A stretch of 64,000 nt of DNA from Nelumbo lutea (GCA_022828595.1 JAKGHH010000001.1:204991813-205055812); one strand, 5' to 3'; positions 1 to 10,828 are shown, counted from the stretch's first letter. Notes: generated from the letters alone by a model not told the origin. Program-made: numbers and translations.

Positions 1-684
1 AGTGATTCTACCACCTAGTGAGATATAATTTCTCTTCCACCCAGCTAGCTTCTTAGTGAATCTTTCTAAAACAGGCTACCAAAAAATTTCTATTCTAGGA
101 TTTCCCCCTAGGGGCAGACCTAAATATACCAGAGCCCAACTACTTACCTCACAACCTAAAGCCCTAGCCACCAACTGCACTTCATCATCCTATAAGTTCA
201 CCCCCGCTACACAACTCTTGTTCCAACTGATTTTCAGATTGGAGACTCTCAAAAAGCATCACCACCAATCTCAACTTATCCATCTCCTCAATTTCCCCTT
301 CACAAAAGAGAATGATATCATTCACAAATTGTAAGTGACTGAAAATCACTTGTTGCCTCCCAACTGTCCATCCTTTGAGTAGATTTCTTGAATCAGCCCT
401 ATAAATCAAGACACTTAGAACATCCACTACTAAAGTGAAGAGGAAAGGTGACAAAGGGTCTCCTTCTCTAAGGCCCCTCCTTGTAGGAAATAAGTCCCTA
501 GCTACTCCATTCACTAAGATTGAGAAGTGACAAGAGGTAATACAACCCTTCATCCACTTACATCACCTCTTCCCAAAACCTCTATTCTTTAACACTTCTA
601 TCAAGAAATCCCAATCCACCAAATCATAAGCCTTTTCTAAGTCAAGTTTACAATCAGACCCTTTTCTCCTTTTCTTTTTTTTTG
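1..684 (-). pseudogene. LINE-1a ORF2 fragment, C-terminal half of reverse transcriptase
   Basis: Read on the minus strand, this encodes the palm part of a plant L1-type LINE reverse transcriptase. I see LDLEKAYDLVDW near 600-650, then GLREGDPLSPFLFTLVVDVL, then LQFVNDIILFCEG, where the usual FADD catalytic motif has become FVND, so an active-site residue is altered. The frame is broken several times. The piece ends where the Gypsy element begins, and the missing N-terminal RT and endonuclease resume at 10,829. It is colinear with the better preserved LINE at 54.4-58.9 kb. The 3' part of this LINE lies off the left edge of the window. Confidence 0.9.
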
Positions 685-689
685 TAACC
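685..689. repeat. Left target-site duplication of the Gypsy element (TAACC)
   Basis: These five bases lie directly before the first LTR base and are repeated exactly at 10,824-10,828 after the 3' LTR. Five-base duplications are normal for LTR-element integrases. The match fixes both ends of the insertion. Confidence 0.93.
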
Positions 690-1465
690 TAATGAAGGAA
701 GATTTGGCCTGACCTTGTAACCACTCAACACGTGGCAAAGGCAACAGTTCGGCACAACAGCACGCCAAGGCGCGAGCTCCGAAAGGAGGAACTAGTGGTA
801 TGAACTCCCCGCAAGGTGCCCGAACTCCCAGTAAGGAGCCCGAGCTCTCCCTTAGGCCCCAAGCCTTACGAACACAAAGGGCAACAATCCGAACAGCCCT
901 GCCCCATGGCAGATCGGGACACACCTCTGACCGAACGCAAGACTTCACCTCGCACACCACTCCAGCACTTTGCCCCCGGGACACCGAACTGAACAAACCG
1001 TACCTGACACCGAAGGAGTCCATATCCAGGGGCGGCGCACCTGACTGACTTGGGATCTGACGCTTGACAGCCGCATTCCAACGGCCACCTACCATCGTCA
1101 CCTGCCACTGCCATCTCCAGTTACAGAGACGGCTCCGACAAGGAGCAGTGGCGGTTCTGTCCCAGCAGAGGTGATGACACCCGAACTGGCAGAAGCACAG
1201 AAGTAATCATACCCGACCTGATAGAGGCCTCGGAGTGAGTGCGCGAGGTGGTTATAAAAAGGCTCTCTACCCCCGAGGACGAGGTATGTGAACTTTGCGC
1301 CATCTGGTTTTATCTTTGCCTTTGAGAGAATATTAACTTGAGCTTCGGAGTGATCTCGTCGGGTTCCTCCCTGGAGATTCCTCACCTTCTCCGTTTCAAG
1401 CACCTGTTGCTCCTGTCAGAGGCAAGGTCATTGACAGATAGGATCAGCCGGATTGCACACCATCA
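690..1465 (+). repeat. 5' LTR of the Gypsy/Tat element
   Basis: This 776-bp terminal repeat matches 10,059-10,823 along its whole length with scattered substitutions and small indels. It ends in CCATCA; the first base pair reads TA here and TG in the 3' copy. It is GC-rich compared with the flanking LINE. A TATA-like box lies near its 3' end, and the primer-binding site follows two bases after the LTR. Open frames inside it on either strand are chance ORFs. Confidence 0.94.
1253..1259 (+). promoter_or_regulatory. TATA box of the 5' LTR
   Basis: The sequence is TATAAAA within GGTTATAAAAAGGCTC, about 210 bp before the LTR end. The same motif is present in the 3' LTR at 10,609-10,616. This is the expected position for the U3 promoter of a plant Gypsy LTR. 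The transcription start is not shown. Confidence 0.7.
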
Positions 1466-1467
1466 AT

Positions 1468-1482
1468 TGGCGCCGTCTGTGG
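1468..1482 (+). other. Primer-binding site of the Gypsy element
   Basis: TGGCGCCGTCTGTGG starts two bases after the 5' LTR, as expected for a tRNA primer site. The TGGCGCC start is common in plant Gypsy elements. I do not assign the primer tRNA. Confidence 0.82.
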
Positions 1483-1552
1483 AAACGCTTCTAAAAGCCT
1501 CCCTCTAAAACTCTCATAACCTATTTATTTTGTCCAAAAAAACCCAACACTC

Positions 1553-3290
1553 ATGGCCTCTTCTAGCAATGCCGGACGTGGCACGGAGATGAACACCACT
1601 GGGGAACAACTTCAAGTCCCCGTGGTATGCATCAAACAGTTCACCATCCCCCTTCCGGTGGATGGGATCCCCAGCCTGAATGCGCCACGAACAGTGGCGC
1701 CCGTAAACCTTCCTGCCATGAGCATTCCCTTTCCTCTCCCTATCGAAACAACATTTACTGAACCAACTGCTGTCCCCTGGCGACCAGCCAGAACCAGTTG
1801 GACGACCTGATGCAATGCATGCGGGCAATGCAAGCCCAAATACAACAATTCCAACAACATCAGCTCCAGCAGCACCAAGTACTGCACGACATCTCTCAGT
1901 ATCACTATCAGCAGCAATTCCCCCAACTGCCTCTGAACCAACCACTACTTCCACTTCGGCACCCTGCTCCAAAGCCGGTTAAGCCCTCCCCTCAGGGTGG
2001 ACGCCGTCACCGAGGAGAGGCTTCCCAACCTCAGAACCCCCACAAGAGCCAAGCCTCATCCCCGGGCCGAGGGCAAAGAAAGATCACCCCTGCCTCGTAG
2101 CTCGCCGGTGGGTCGGGCACCTCGCCCGCTAAGTCGATATCCCGACACTCCAAGTCTGAGCTCCCGCTGATAGAGAATCGGTTCAGCGTCCTGGCAGCAG
2201 ACTACCAACAGCCTGGGCCCATCGAGCTCAGCAACATAGAGGCCAACAGCGCCAGTACCAGGCCCGCTCAACAACGCAGGCGCCGACGAAGTCGCCGAAC
2301 TGCCACCCGTGTCCTGCCCGAGCTCAGAGGTAAGGAAGAGAAGAGCTCGGACGAGATAAAAGTTGCCCCAATTCTCTCAGTTCCTTCCCCCCTCGCATCA
2401 GAACTCCTGGTAGTCCCCATGCCTAGAGACTTCAAGCTCCTGCCTTTGGACAAGTATGATGGATCCTTTGACCCCAACGACCACGTTGATGCTTTCCAGT
2501 CCCAAATGCACCTCTCTAGGGCCAGTGAATCATGCATATGCGTGGCCTTCACCACCATCTTCAGGGGGGTAGCCCACACTTGGTACAGGAACCTGGCCCC
2601 CGGGTTGATAAGATGTTGGGCCCAGTTCGTGCAGGTCTTCACCGCACACTTCGTTACCAGTAAGCGGTGCCCCAGAACCGAGGAAAGCATCTTCGGAGTA
2701 GTCCAGAGAGAAGGAGAATCCATCCGGGGCTACATCAAGCGGTTCAATGAAGCGTGATTGCAGTAACCGTGATTAGACCTCGCGGTACAGCTCGCGGCGA
2801 CCAAGAGAGGAGTAACGCACAAGGTGCTCAAATGGCACATGGTAGCTAATCAGCCCGCAACCATGACCGAATTCCTCAAGCTTGTGGACAATTTCATGAG
2901 AACAGAGGAAGAGATCAACCAAAGGACCGAAGGCGGGGTCAAGAAAAGGAAAAGAAAAGGTGAGCCCTCCAACCCAGGCGACAGAAGAAACTCGGCCCAG
3001 GAGGCAAAGCCAAGCCAGCCATCCCAAGCTCCCTTAGCAGTTCAGACAGATTACACACCGTTAAACACGAGGCGGACCGATATCTTGATGACGATCAAAG
3101 ACACCCCATATGTAAAGTGGCCACCTCACCTAAAGGGGAATCCAAACGAGAGAAATAAAAATATGTACTGTAGTTTTCATAGATATCACAGTCATAGTAC
3201 CTAATAGTGTAATAATCTCCGGGATGAGATAGAGGGACTCATCCATCGCGGATACTTGAGAAATTTTGTACAGCATAATAATAATAATAA
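1553..3290 (+). pseudogene. Gypsy/Tat gag (broken)
   Basis: The likely start is the ATG at 1553 (MASSSNAGRGTEMNTT), about 70 bp after the PBS. A Gln-rich stretch with many QQ follows at about 1,830-1,930. The capsid-type retrotransposon-gag domain lies at 2,419-2,757 (DKYDGSFDPNDHVDAFQSQM, then VAHTWYRNLAPG and GESIRGYIKRFNEA). Further on are a basic KKRKRKGE segment and a Cys/His segment near 3,165-3,275 (MYCSFHRYHSHST, then a Cys), which resembles the nucleocapsid region of Tat elements. At least three frame changes and in-frame stops, for example just after 2,757, make it non-functional. Gag would package element RNA in a cytoplasmic particle. Confidence 0.85.
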
Positions 3291-3381
3291 TAAGGCAGGC
3301 CGGCAAAGGGAGCACAGAAAGGATGCCCCTGAGTCTAGCAGCAGACTAGTCAAAGCGTTGCAACGATAGCCTCTAGAAGAG

Positions 3382-3954
3382 ATGCCAGTTTGGGGAACCA
3401 TCCATGTGATAGTGGGAGGTTCGGTAGTAGCAGGGTGTACTTCGGCAGCGGCCCGGACGTCAGTTCGCGAAGCAGCCCGAGAGGAACAGAACCCTCCAAA
3501 GAGACCGAAGACTGAAGAACCGATCTTCTTCATAGAAGACGATGCGCGAGGGGTCTACTACCCCCACGATGACGCGCTTGTCATAAAACTGAGGATCAGC
3601 GACTTCGAGGTCAGGCGCGTACTCGTGGACTCGGGCAGCTCGGCGGACATCCTCTTCAAGTCAGCATTTTACCAACTTCAGTTGCAGAGAAGCGAGTTGA
3701 AGCCCACGAACACTCCTCTGGTGGGCTTTAGTGGTGAGGAAGTCATGCCCCTTGGAAAAATAACAGTACATGTGGAAGTCGGCACATGGCCTTGTGCGGT
3801 GAGACTCAACCACGATTTCTTGGTGATCGCGACCCCCTCCCCGTACAATGCCATAATAGGGCGGCCAATTACGCATAGTGGTCTCCACCTACTATCTAGC
3901 AATGAAGTTCTCTACAGACTTCGATGTAGGGGTAGCGCGGGGCGACCAGCTTGA
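3382..3954 (+). pseudogene. Gypsy/Tat aspartic protease domain
   Basis: A 190-residue open stretch contains the retropepsin core RRVLVDSGSSADILF, where DSG is the catalytic triad, followed by VGFSGEEVMPLGKITV and the late motif YNAIIGRP. This is the normal order for a plant Gypsy protease, which would cut the Gag-Pol polyprotein. The frame is open here but is cut from gag and RT by stops on either side. The Asp is intact, yet the element as a whole cannot make the polyprotein. Confidence 0.87.
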
Positions 3955-4051
3955 GTCCCGCAAGTGTTATGTTGCCGCCCTTAAGGGAAAAACCAAGGCG
4001 GTCGACGACCTTGAGCTAGAGCGGCCTATGGAGCAGGGCGAGGAATGAGCT

Positions 4052-4950
4052 TTGCCCACAGAGGAAACGGTCGCAATCCCAACTTCGGCTATGGACCCAG
4101 CTCGAACGCTACAGATCGGTGCTTCTGTCAAGGAGCCTCTACAAATCGAACTGGGGAGTTTTTTACTTCAAAATTTAGATATTTTTGCCTGGTCTGTGGC
4201 CGACATGCCCGACATTGACCCCAACCTTATAACTCACAAACTTAATACCGACCATGTAGTTAGACCCATTAGACAGAAGAAACACAACTTAGCCCCAGAG
4301 CGCTCGAGGGCGGTCGATGAGGAGGTCAAAAAGCTCTTCGCAACAAACTTCATAAGGGAAGTTCATTACCCGAGCTGGGTAGCCAACCCATTACTGGTAA
4401 AAAAGGCAAACGGCAAGTGGTGCATGTGCGTCGACTACACCGACCTGAACCGATCTTGCTCGAAAGATTGCTTCCCCCTCCCTAAAATTGACCGCCTAGT
4501 GGATGCGACCTCGGGACATGAGTTGCTAAGCTTCTTGGACGCCTACTCAGGCTACAACCAAATCAAGATGGACAAGTCCGATGAGGAAAAAACCACCTTC
4601 ATAACCGAGTCCGGCCTGTACTGCTACAAGGTCATGCCCTTCGGATTAAAAAATGCCAGGGCGACCTTCCAAAGACTTGTAAATAGGCTGTTTCAGCCCT
4701 TAATTGGCACGGAAATAGAATGTTATGTAGACGACATGGTCGTCAAGACGTAGTTTTCACAGAAATTTATACAAGACTTAGATTCTGTCTTCCAAATTCT
4801 GCGTCAATTTAGCATGAAATTGAACCCTAACAAGTGTGTCTTCGGTGTCACCTCGGGTAAGTTCCTAGGGTACATTGTCAACCAGCGCGATATTGAGGCC
4901 TACCCAGACAAGATAAAGGTCATCCTAGATATGAGACCACCCTGAAAAGT
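4052..4950 (+). pseudogene. Gypsy/Tat reverse transcriptase
   Basis: The RT domain shows VHYPSWVANPLLVKKANGKW, MCVDYTDLNRSCSKD, LSFLDAYSGYNQIKMD and the catalytic box CYVDDMVVKT ending at 4,753. An in-frame TAG follows at once. The thumb and connection region continues after it (FLGYIVNQRDIEAYPDKI near 4,860-4,915) up to another stop near 4,944. The YVDD motif is kept, so decay is by stop codons rather than loss of the active site. A neighbouring G to A change is likely in NARATFQR, where many relatives have NAGATYQR. Confidence 0.93.
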
Positions 4951-4987
4951 AAAAGAGGTTCAGAGGCTAAACGGCCGCATAGCCGCT

Positions 4988-5467
4988 TTGAGCCGCTTCA
5001 TGTCCAAATCAGCAAACCGCTGCCTGCCTTTCTTCAAAGCAATCAAAGGCAAAGGGTTTGAGTGGACCCAAGACTGCAAGCTCGCATTTGATGAGCTAAA
5101 AAACTACCTCGCTAGTGTGCCGACCTTAGCCCGGCCCGAGGAGGGCAAGGTCTTGGAATTGTACCTCTCGGCAAGCGACAAGGTGGTCAGTTCGGTACTA
5201 ATAAAAGAAGTAGATCGGATCCAACGACCCATCTATTATGTTAGTAAAATTTTGCAGGGAGCAGAGACAAGGTGTCCGCAGATAGAAAAGCTAGCATACG
5301 CACTGGTGATAGCAGCTCGGAAACTCCGCCCACACTTCCAGGCTCACATTGTCATCGTCTTGACTGACAAACCTCTGAGGCAAGTCTTACTCAAGCTCGA
5401 GGTTTCCGGTCAACTGACGAAATGGGCCATCGAACTCAGCGAGTATGACCTCCAGTACAAGCCATGA
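4988..5467 (+). pseudogene. Gypsy RNase H, first (Ty3-type) domain
   Basis: This open segment follows the RT thumb directly. It contains FEWTQDCKLAFDELKNYLAS, the connection typical of Gypsy RT, then LELYLSASDKVVSSVLIKE, RPIYYVSKILQGAETR and LTKWAIELSEYDLQYKP. In many Tat elements this domain has lost catalytic residues; here LYLSAS stands where an active Ty3 domain has an Asp-containing strand, so it is likely a structural tether. It ends at a stop at 5,467. Confidence 0.85.
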
Positions 5468-5639
5468 ACTGCTATTAAGGCCCAAGCCTTAGCAGATTTT
5501 ATCGCCGAATGCATGTTCAACCTCGAAGTCCCCAAGCCGGTCGAGCCCGAGATCCACAGTTCGGGTGAGCACGGAGCTCCCAAGCCAACAGAGTCTGAAC
5601 CCCGTGATGTAGCAGCCAGTGTGGCATCTCTCCTGGTTA

Positions 5640-6075
5640 GGACAAACGCGAACTGAGATGAGGAGCCCTGGATCCTTCACGTAGATGGCTCCTCGAACCA
5701 ACAGAGCAGTGGGCAGGAATAGTACTATGCGGCCCAGGTGACACGAAACTGGAATACGCACTATGCTTTGAGTTCGCGGCATCCAACAACGAGGCGGAGT
5801 ACGAGGCACTGATAGTCGGACTGAACCTAGCGCAAAGAGTAAGGAAAAACACATAGTTATCTGCAGCGATTCCCAACTTGTAGTCAACCAAGTTACGGGC
5901 GAATTCGAAGCACGCAAGCTGACTATGATCACCTACTTGGCAAAGGTAAAGGAGGCTCTACTCAACTTCCAGTCACACTTCATCAGGCAAATACCGAGGT
6001 CAGAGAACACTGAGGCCGACTCGCTGTCCCGGTTAGCTAGCACGAGTCACAACACCATGAGAACCATGTACATAG
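5640..6075 (+). pseudogene. Second, archaeal/plant-type RNase H (aRNH) of the Tat element
   Basis: A second RNase H fold is visible in pieces: WILHVDGSSNQQSSG with the first catalytic Asp at about 5,670; FAASNNEAEYEALIVGLNLA with the catalytic Glu at about 5,780-5,830; CSDSQLVVNQV with the next Asp at about 5,860; and the late Asp in TEADSLSRLAS at about 6,010-6,045. Having two RNase H domains is a known mark of the plant Tat lineage. Frameshifts and at least two stops interrupt it. Confidence 0.82.
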
Positions 6076-6279
6076 AGGACTTACCTCAGCCTAGCATTCT
6101 CGGTGGGGCAGAGGAGTCGCTCCCGTCCTTAAAGCAGAGCCGAGCTGGATCGACCCACTCTCGAGCTTCTTACTAGATGGAACCCTCCCTGTAGACCGCA
6201 ATACAGCCAAGAGGGTGCAACGCCAAGCAACCAAATACGTCATAATAGACGAACGGCTGTACCGACGTCCTACACGCTG

Positions 6280-7348
6280 CCCTACCTGCGCTGCTTGTGC
6301 TCCGTGACACTCATGAAGGTCTGTGCGGTGAACACTTGGGAGGCAGATCCCTCGCTCAAAAGGCACTTCGACAAGGATACTACTGGCCAACGATGAAGGC
6401 AGAGGCCATCGAGCTCGTCAGAAAATGCGACAAGTGTCAAAAGCATGCCAACATCCACCATCAGCCTACTACCGACCTCAAGTGCCTCACCAGTCCATGG
6501 CCCTTTGTGCAATGGGCATCGACCTCCTGTGACCATTCCCGCCAGCAACAGGTGGGAGGAAATTCTTAGTGGTGGCGGTAGATTACTTCATAAAGTGGAT
6601 AGAAGCTGAACCTCTGGCAATAGTTACATCCTGAAACGTACATAACTTCTTTTGGAAGAACATAGTATGTCACTTCGGGTTACCTTGGGTACTGATCTCT
6701 GACAATGGCAAGTAGTTCGAGGATATCAAGTTTCAGGAATGGTGCCAAGATATGAGAAATCGACAGAACTTCACATCGATCGCACACCCGTAGGCAAACG
6801 GTCAGACAGAAATAATGAACAGAGCTATCCTTCGTAGACTGAAAGCGCGACTAGACTGAGCTAAAGGGTTGTGGGTGGATGAGCTACCAAGTGTTCTATG
6901 GGCTCATTGAGCTACAGAAAAAACTGCCACGGGAGAGACCACCTTTAATCTCACCTACGGCACTGAAGGGGTAATCCCAGCGGAAATCAAAATACCTATA
7001 CTACGACTAGAAGCATATCACGATCAGACAAACGGAGATGGGTTACGTACCAACCTCGACCTACTAGATGAGGTAAGAGACCTTGTGCACATCCAGACAA
7101 CGGCCTACCAGCAAAAAGTAGCTCGATACTACAATGCCAGAGTAAAGAAGCAGAGCTTCCGCGTCGGTGACCTGGTTCTCCATAAGGTCATGGTACCCGA
7201 ACCCGGCGTGGGCAAACTTGGACCAAATTGGGAAGGGCCCTACAGAGTAAAGAGAGTGCTCAGGGGGGCATACGAGTTCGAAACCTTAGAGGGCAAACAA
7301 GTACCCCAAGCGTGGAACATCGTCAACTTAAGGCGATACTACCTATAG
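6280..7348 (+). pseudogene. Gypsy/Tat integrase
   Basis: The N-terminal HHCC zinc-binding part is at about 6,310-6,455 (HEGLCGEHLGGRSLAQKALR, then KCDKCQKH). The catalytic core follows in broken frames: AVDYFIKWIEAEPL, VLISDNGK and GQTEIMNRAILRRLKARL, which carry the D, D and E of the triad. The C-terminal part at 7,085-7,348 is open and ends in LGPNWEGPYRVKRVLRGAY and AWNIVNLRRYYL, the usual end of pol in these elements. Many stops, for example TGA inside the core, inactivate it. Confidence 0.9.
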
Positions 7349-7656
7349 ACCATCAAGTGAAGTGGACAAAATCACTATTAGAGCCCAAGGGCTAGGATGC
7401 CGAGCTAACGAAGTGGTGACAACGAACTAATAAGGACATCGGCATCTCAGAGACTAAGTATTAACACCAAAATAGGCCACGTGTGTGCAGTAACCCGGGC
7501 AAGAAATAGATCAGGCATATGGTCAGTTCGGCAAATACGGTTAGTTCGAGAGAAAAAAACAACCAACACTTAACCAAAAGAGATTCCATTCCAAAATAAG
7601 GAAGTGTACATTTCGAACAAAAAAAATACATATCAAGCTCACAGGCCCGGAGGTGC

Positions 7657-9494
7657 TTATTCTTCATCAGAAGGCACTTCGACAACACCCGAAGGTCCTG
7701 CCTTGCCCTCGGAATCCGGCTCACCATCAGCGGCGTCGGCCATCTCCTGAGTAATGCGCGAGGTGGATATCGCACTAATATCAAGCTCAATGTATGTATT
7801 CCGGATCATCCACCGGCTTAGTTTAAAGCCCTTTCTGTACGAGTCCAGCCTCAATGCCTTGGGAAAAAATCTGCGTCCTCTCCTTGATATCCTCTTGAAG
7901 ATATTCAACCTGATGCTGCAAGTCCAGCCTCAGGTCCGCCATATGCTTTACCACAACTCCCATGGTCCTAGCATCTCTCTGAGACCTCACCTGCCTGGCC
8001 TGTGCAGCGCGAGCAGCCACCTCAGCAGCTCGGGAAGCTGTCTCGGTAGCACGGAAGGCCTCTTCGGTAGCTTGCGCCTGCCTCGAGCACCTTTCCACCT
8101 AGGCCGCCAAGGCATGGATTGAAGAATTCACCTACCAAAAGGGGAAGAACAAAATGATCAAAGGAACGACAAAAGGATAAAAGCAAAGAGCTGGACAAGA
8201 AATCTGACTTACCACCATGGCATGAGTGGCAACACGACAAGCTACCTGGTTCAAAGGAAGCTTGGACCATGCCGTGACCTCCTCAGGATAGATGGCCTGC
8301 CTACTCTTCTGCAGAGCGTGGTTCGGTGACAACACGCTCCTGAACTCACCTTGGGCCCCCAAGCCTGAGGGCCCAGCTCGTGTGTAAGTGGATTCAGAGT
8401 AAGTAGGAGCCCCCGTATAAGTAGCTTCGGCATAAGGAGCCCCTGCCGCCTCATGGACTGGAGGGGCCATCTCGGGCTCCCTAGGTGGATCCACAGACGG
8501 GTAGTCTGGTACTTTGGGCTCCGCATCTCGGGGCACCTCGGCACGAGTTCGTTTGGCAACCTGCTTCCTCCTCTTCATGCCGTGAAACAAGTGCCCACCG
8601 TGAGTCCTCTGTAAGTCCATCACACCTGCAAAATGAGTTCGGCATCAGGAAAAAGCAAAAGAACAAAGAACAAAGCAAAACAAAAGACAAACCTGAGTAA
8701 GGAACCTACCCGAACTCAAACCGGTCTGAATGAGCTTGGCCTCCGTCAGATACTGATGGCATTTTATCCCAAGCCGCGCCCATTGCTGGAGGCCCTTCAC
8801 CTTCTCTTTATCAAGCGTAACACTAGAGTCAAGGGCGGCCATTCCCCACCTGGTCTGAAACGGCCACCCCAATGCACTTCGCAGCCCAAAGTAGTCCCAC
8901 TTCCACACCGAGACCTTGTTGGGAAGTTCATGTAACAGCTTAAAACCCGGGCAAGGAGGCAGGTAATATGCCCACCTACGCCCGAGAAGGGGACCCGCTT
9001 GCTTCTTAAGCATCAAAATGGAAGAGAAGATCTCCAAGTCTAAAGGACAGCCCTGTTCGCAAAATAGGGAGATTGTCCCCACCAAGTTACGAATGGCGTT
9101 CGATGAAGCTGGCTGACAGTAAAGCCGAAGTGGTTCATGACCTCGACAAGGAGGGGATGGAAAAGCAGTCGCAGCCCGCAACGAGCTGCTCCCGGAATAT
9201 CACGATCTCTTCAGGACCGTGTTCCCAAGGAAAGCTACCCGAAGGTATGAAGTAAGCGTACTCCGCAAGCAAGTTGTAATAGGTAATAAGGGATTGGAGC
9301 CCATCAGGCGTCATGGTCGAGGGACCGAACTTGTCTAACGTCCGACCTCGACGAGAGGTGGACGCCAAGTTACCCAAGGCGACTCGGCCTACGGGTTCGA
9401 ACTCTTCCTCGAGCTCTACCTCCGGTTCGCTAGGACCATCAGGGGATGCAACTCGGTTCGTAGAACCTGCATCTGATTCCAGGAAAATACTCAC
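7657..9494 (-). pseudogene. Antisense ORF of the Tat element (broken)
   Basis: On the strand opposite to gag-pol, a broken ORF runs from an ATG at 9,494 (MSIFLESDAG) to a stop at 7,657. It has an acidic Ser/Gly-rich N-terminus. A central globular part includes YYNLLAEYAYFIPSGSFPWE and GPEEIVIFREQLVAG, then LGRRWAYYLPPCPGFKLLHE after a frameshift. An Ala-rich coiled-coil stretch (RATETASRAAEVAARAAQAR, about 7,990-8,060) precedes an acidic end (EVPSDEE). The central part resembles the 'putative gypsy type transposon' protein family of plant genomes; that is from memory and unsearched. Its function is unknown. A TATA-like box lies about 130 bp upstream on the same strand. Confidence 0.72.
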
Positions 9495-9622
9495 CCAGAA
9501 AAATGCTTGAACGGACTACGGGAACTTGAACACAAGCAAAAGACCTTGAAGGCGAACTAAAGGCTTGGACGCGAGCTCAAGAAGCAAAGCGCAGAAGTGA
9601 CAAAGAAATTGGGGTCCCCCAC

Positions 9623-9630
9623 TATTTATA
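9623..9630 (-). promoter_or_regulatory. TATA-like box for the antisense ORF
   Basis: The minus strand reads TATAAATA at this site, about 130 bp before the antisense ATG at 9,494. The spacing suits a plant core promoter with a short 5' leader. No transcription evidence is available, so this is an inference from motif and position. Confidence 0.5.
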
Positions 9631-9724
9631 CCCATAGTAACCAAGAATCAACGGCTCAGATCAAAGCCAATCCGACGGCCCGTAGTCGCGCTGACTGCAC
9701 ATCTCCTGACACCAAGACGTGACT

Positions 9725-9830
9725 GGCCACACGTCTCTCGAAACTGACCGCACGTCTCCTCACATTAAAGGCGGCAGCAGCACGTTTTCAAAACTGACCG
9801 CACGTCTCTCGAAACTGTCACGTCTCCCAG
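9725..9830 (+). repeat. Short repeats in the Gypsy 3' untranslated region
   Basis: Copies of an ACGTCTC unit recur. ACGTCTCTCGAAACTG is exact at 9,731-9,746 and 9,802-9,817, with shorter CGCACGTCTC copies between and after. Tat-lineage elements often carry tandem repeats between the last ORF and the 3' LTR. The array is short and imperfect. Confidence 0.65.
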
Positions 9831-10041
9831 CGGTGCACTTTTTGAATTTTGAAATAAGGCGCGTGCTGTCACGTCTGTCAGCATTTGTAGGCAGATCGCG
9901 CGTTTCCCATCTTTTGAGCACTCGAGAAACCCAAAAAATCCTAACGATGCACCTCGTGCTATCAGTCAACCAAGCCGGAGTACGGGACAAATCCACCTAC
10001 CACCTCGCGAACTCCCCACACCAAGGCAAGACCCTTGGCAC

Positions 10042-10058
10042 GAGGAGTGGGGGGCAAT
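10042..10058 (+). other. Polypurine tract of the Gypsy element
   Basis: GAGGAGTGGGGGGCAAT ends directly before the 3' LTR. A purine-rich block here is the expected plus-strand primer in reverse transcription. Confidence 0.82.
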
Positions 10059-10823
10059 TGATGAAGGAAGATTTGGCCCGACCTCGTAATTGCGCAACAC
10101 GTGGCAAAGACAACAGTTCAGCACAACAGCTGCCAAGGCGCGAGCTCCGAAAGGAGGGACCAGTGGTCCGAACTCCCCACAAGGTGCCCGAACTCCCAGT
10201 AAGGAGCCCGAGCTCTCCCTTAGGCCCCGAGCCTTACGAACAAAAAGGGCAACAACCCGAACTGGCCTGCCCCACGGCAGTTCAGGCCACACCACTGTCC
10301 AAACTCAAGACTTCACCTCGCACACCACTCCAGCATTTCACCCCCGGGACACCGAACTGAACAAACCGTACCTGACACCAAAGGAGTCCGTATCCAGGGG
10401 CGGTGCACCTGACTAACTTGGGATCTGACGCTTGACAGCCGCACTTCAAACGGCCACCTGCCACCGCCATCTCCAGTTACAGAGACGGCTCCAACAAGGA
10501 GCAGTGGCGGTTCTATCCCAGCAGAAAGGATGACATCCGAACTGGCAGAAACACAGAAGTAATCATACCCTACCTGACAGAGGCCTCGGAGTGAGTGCGC
10601 GAATTGGTTATAAAAAGGCTCTCTACCCCGAGGATGAGGTATGTGAACTTTGCGCCATCTGGTTTTATCTTGCCATTGAGAGAATACTAACTTGAGCTTC
10701 GGAGTGATCTCGCCGAGTTCCTCCCCGGAAATTCCCCACTTTCTTCTCCGTTTCAGGCTCCCCTGTTGCTCCAATCAGAGGCAAGGTCGTTGACAGCTAG
10801 GATCGGCGGATTGCGCACCATCA
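10059..10823 (+). repeat. 3' LTR of the Gypsy/Tat element
   Basis: This 765-bp repeat begins TGATGAAGGAAG, ends CACCATCA, and aligns over its full length with 690-1,465. It keeps the canonical TG start and has the TATA box at 10,609-10,616. It is followed at once by the TAACC target duplication and then by LINE sequence. Confidence 0.94.
10609..10616 (+). promoter_or_regulatory. TATA box of the 3' LTR
   Basis: TATAAAAA lies in the same setting as the box in the 5' LTR. If still active it would read rightward into LINE-1a antisense sequence. There is no evidence of activity. Confidence 0.6.
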
Positions 10824-10828
10824 TAACC
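10824..10828. repeat. Right target-site duplication of the Gypsy element (TAACC)
   Basis: This is an exact copy of 685-689, directly after the 3' LTR. Joining 684 to 10,829 without the element restores a continuous LINE alignment to the LINE at 56.9-57.1 kb. Confidence 0.93.

Larger units (their letters stand above)
690..10823 (+). mobile_element. Complete but inactivated Ty3/Gypsy (Tat-type) LTR retrotransposon
   Basis: This element of about 10.1 kb has, in order, 5' LTR, PBS, gag, aspartic protease, RT, Ty3-type RNase H, a second RNase H, integrase, an antisense ORF, a short-repeat zone, polypurine tract and 3' LTR. The dual RNase H and an extra antisense ORF between integrase and 3' LTR are known from the plant Tat lineage. 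Gag and pol carry many stops and frame changes, so it is dead as an autonomous element. The two LTRs look about nine-tenths identical by eye, so it is not very recent. It sits in the RT domain of LINE-1a, opposite to that LINE's orientation. Confidence 0.95.

Noticed and set aside
637..1101. Long open frames on both strands inside the Gypsy LTRs (also 9,966-10,416)
   Set aside because: They lie in noncoding LTR sequence and occur in both LTR copies with no domain; high GC makes chance frames long.
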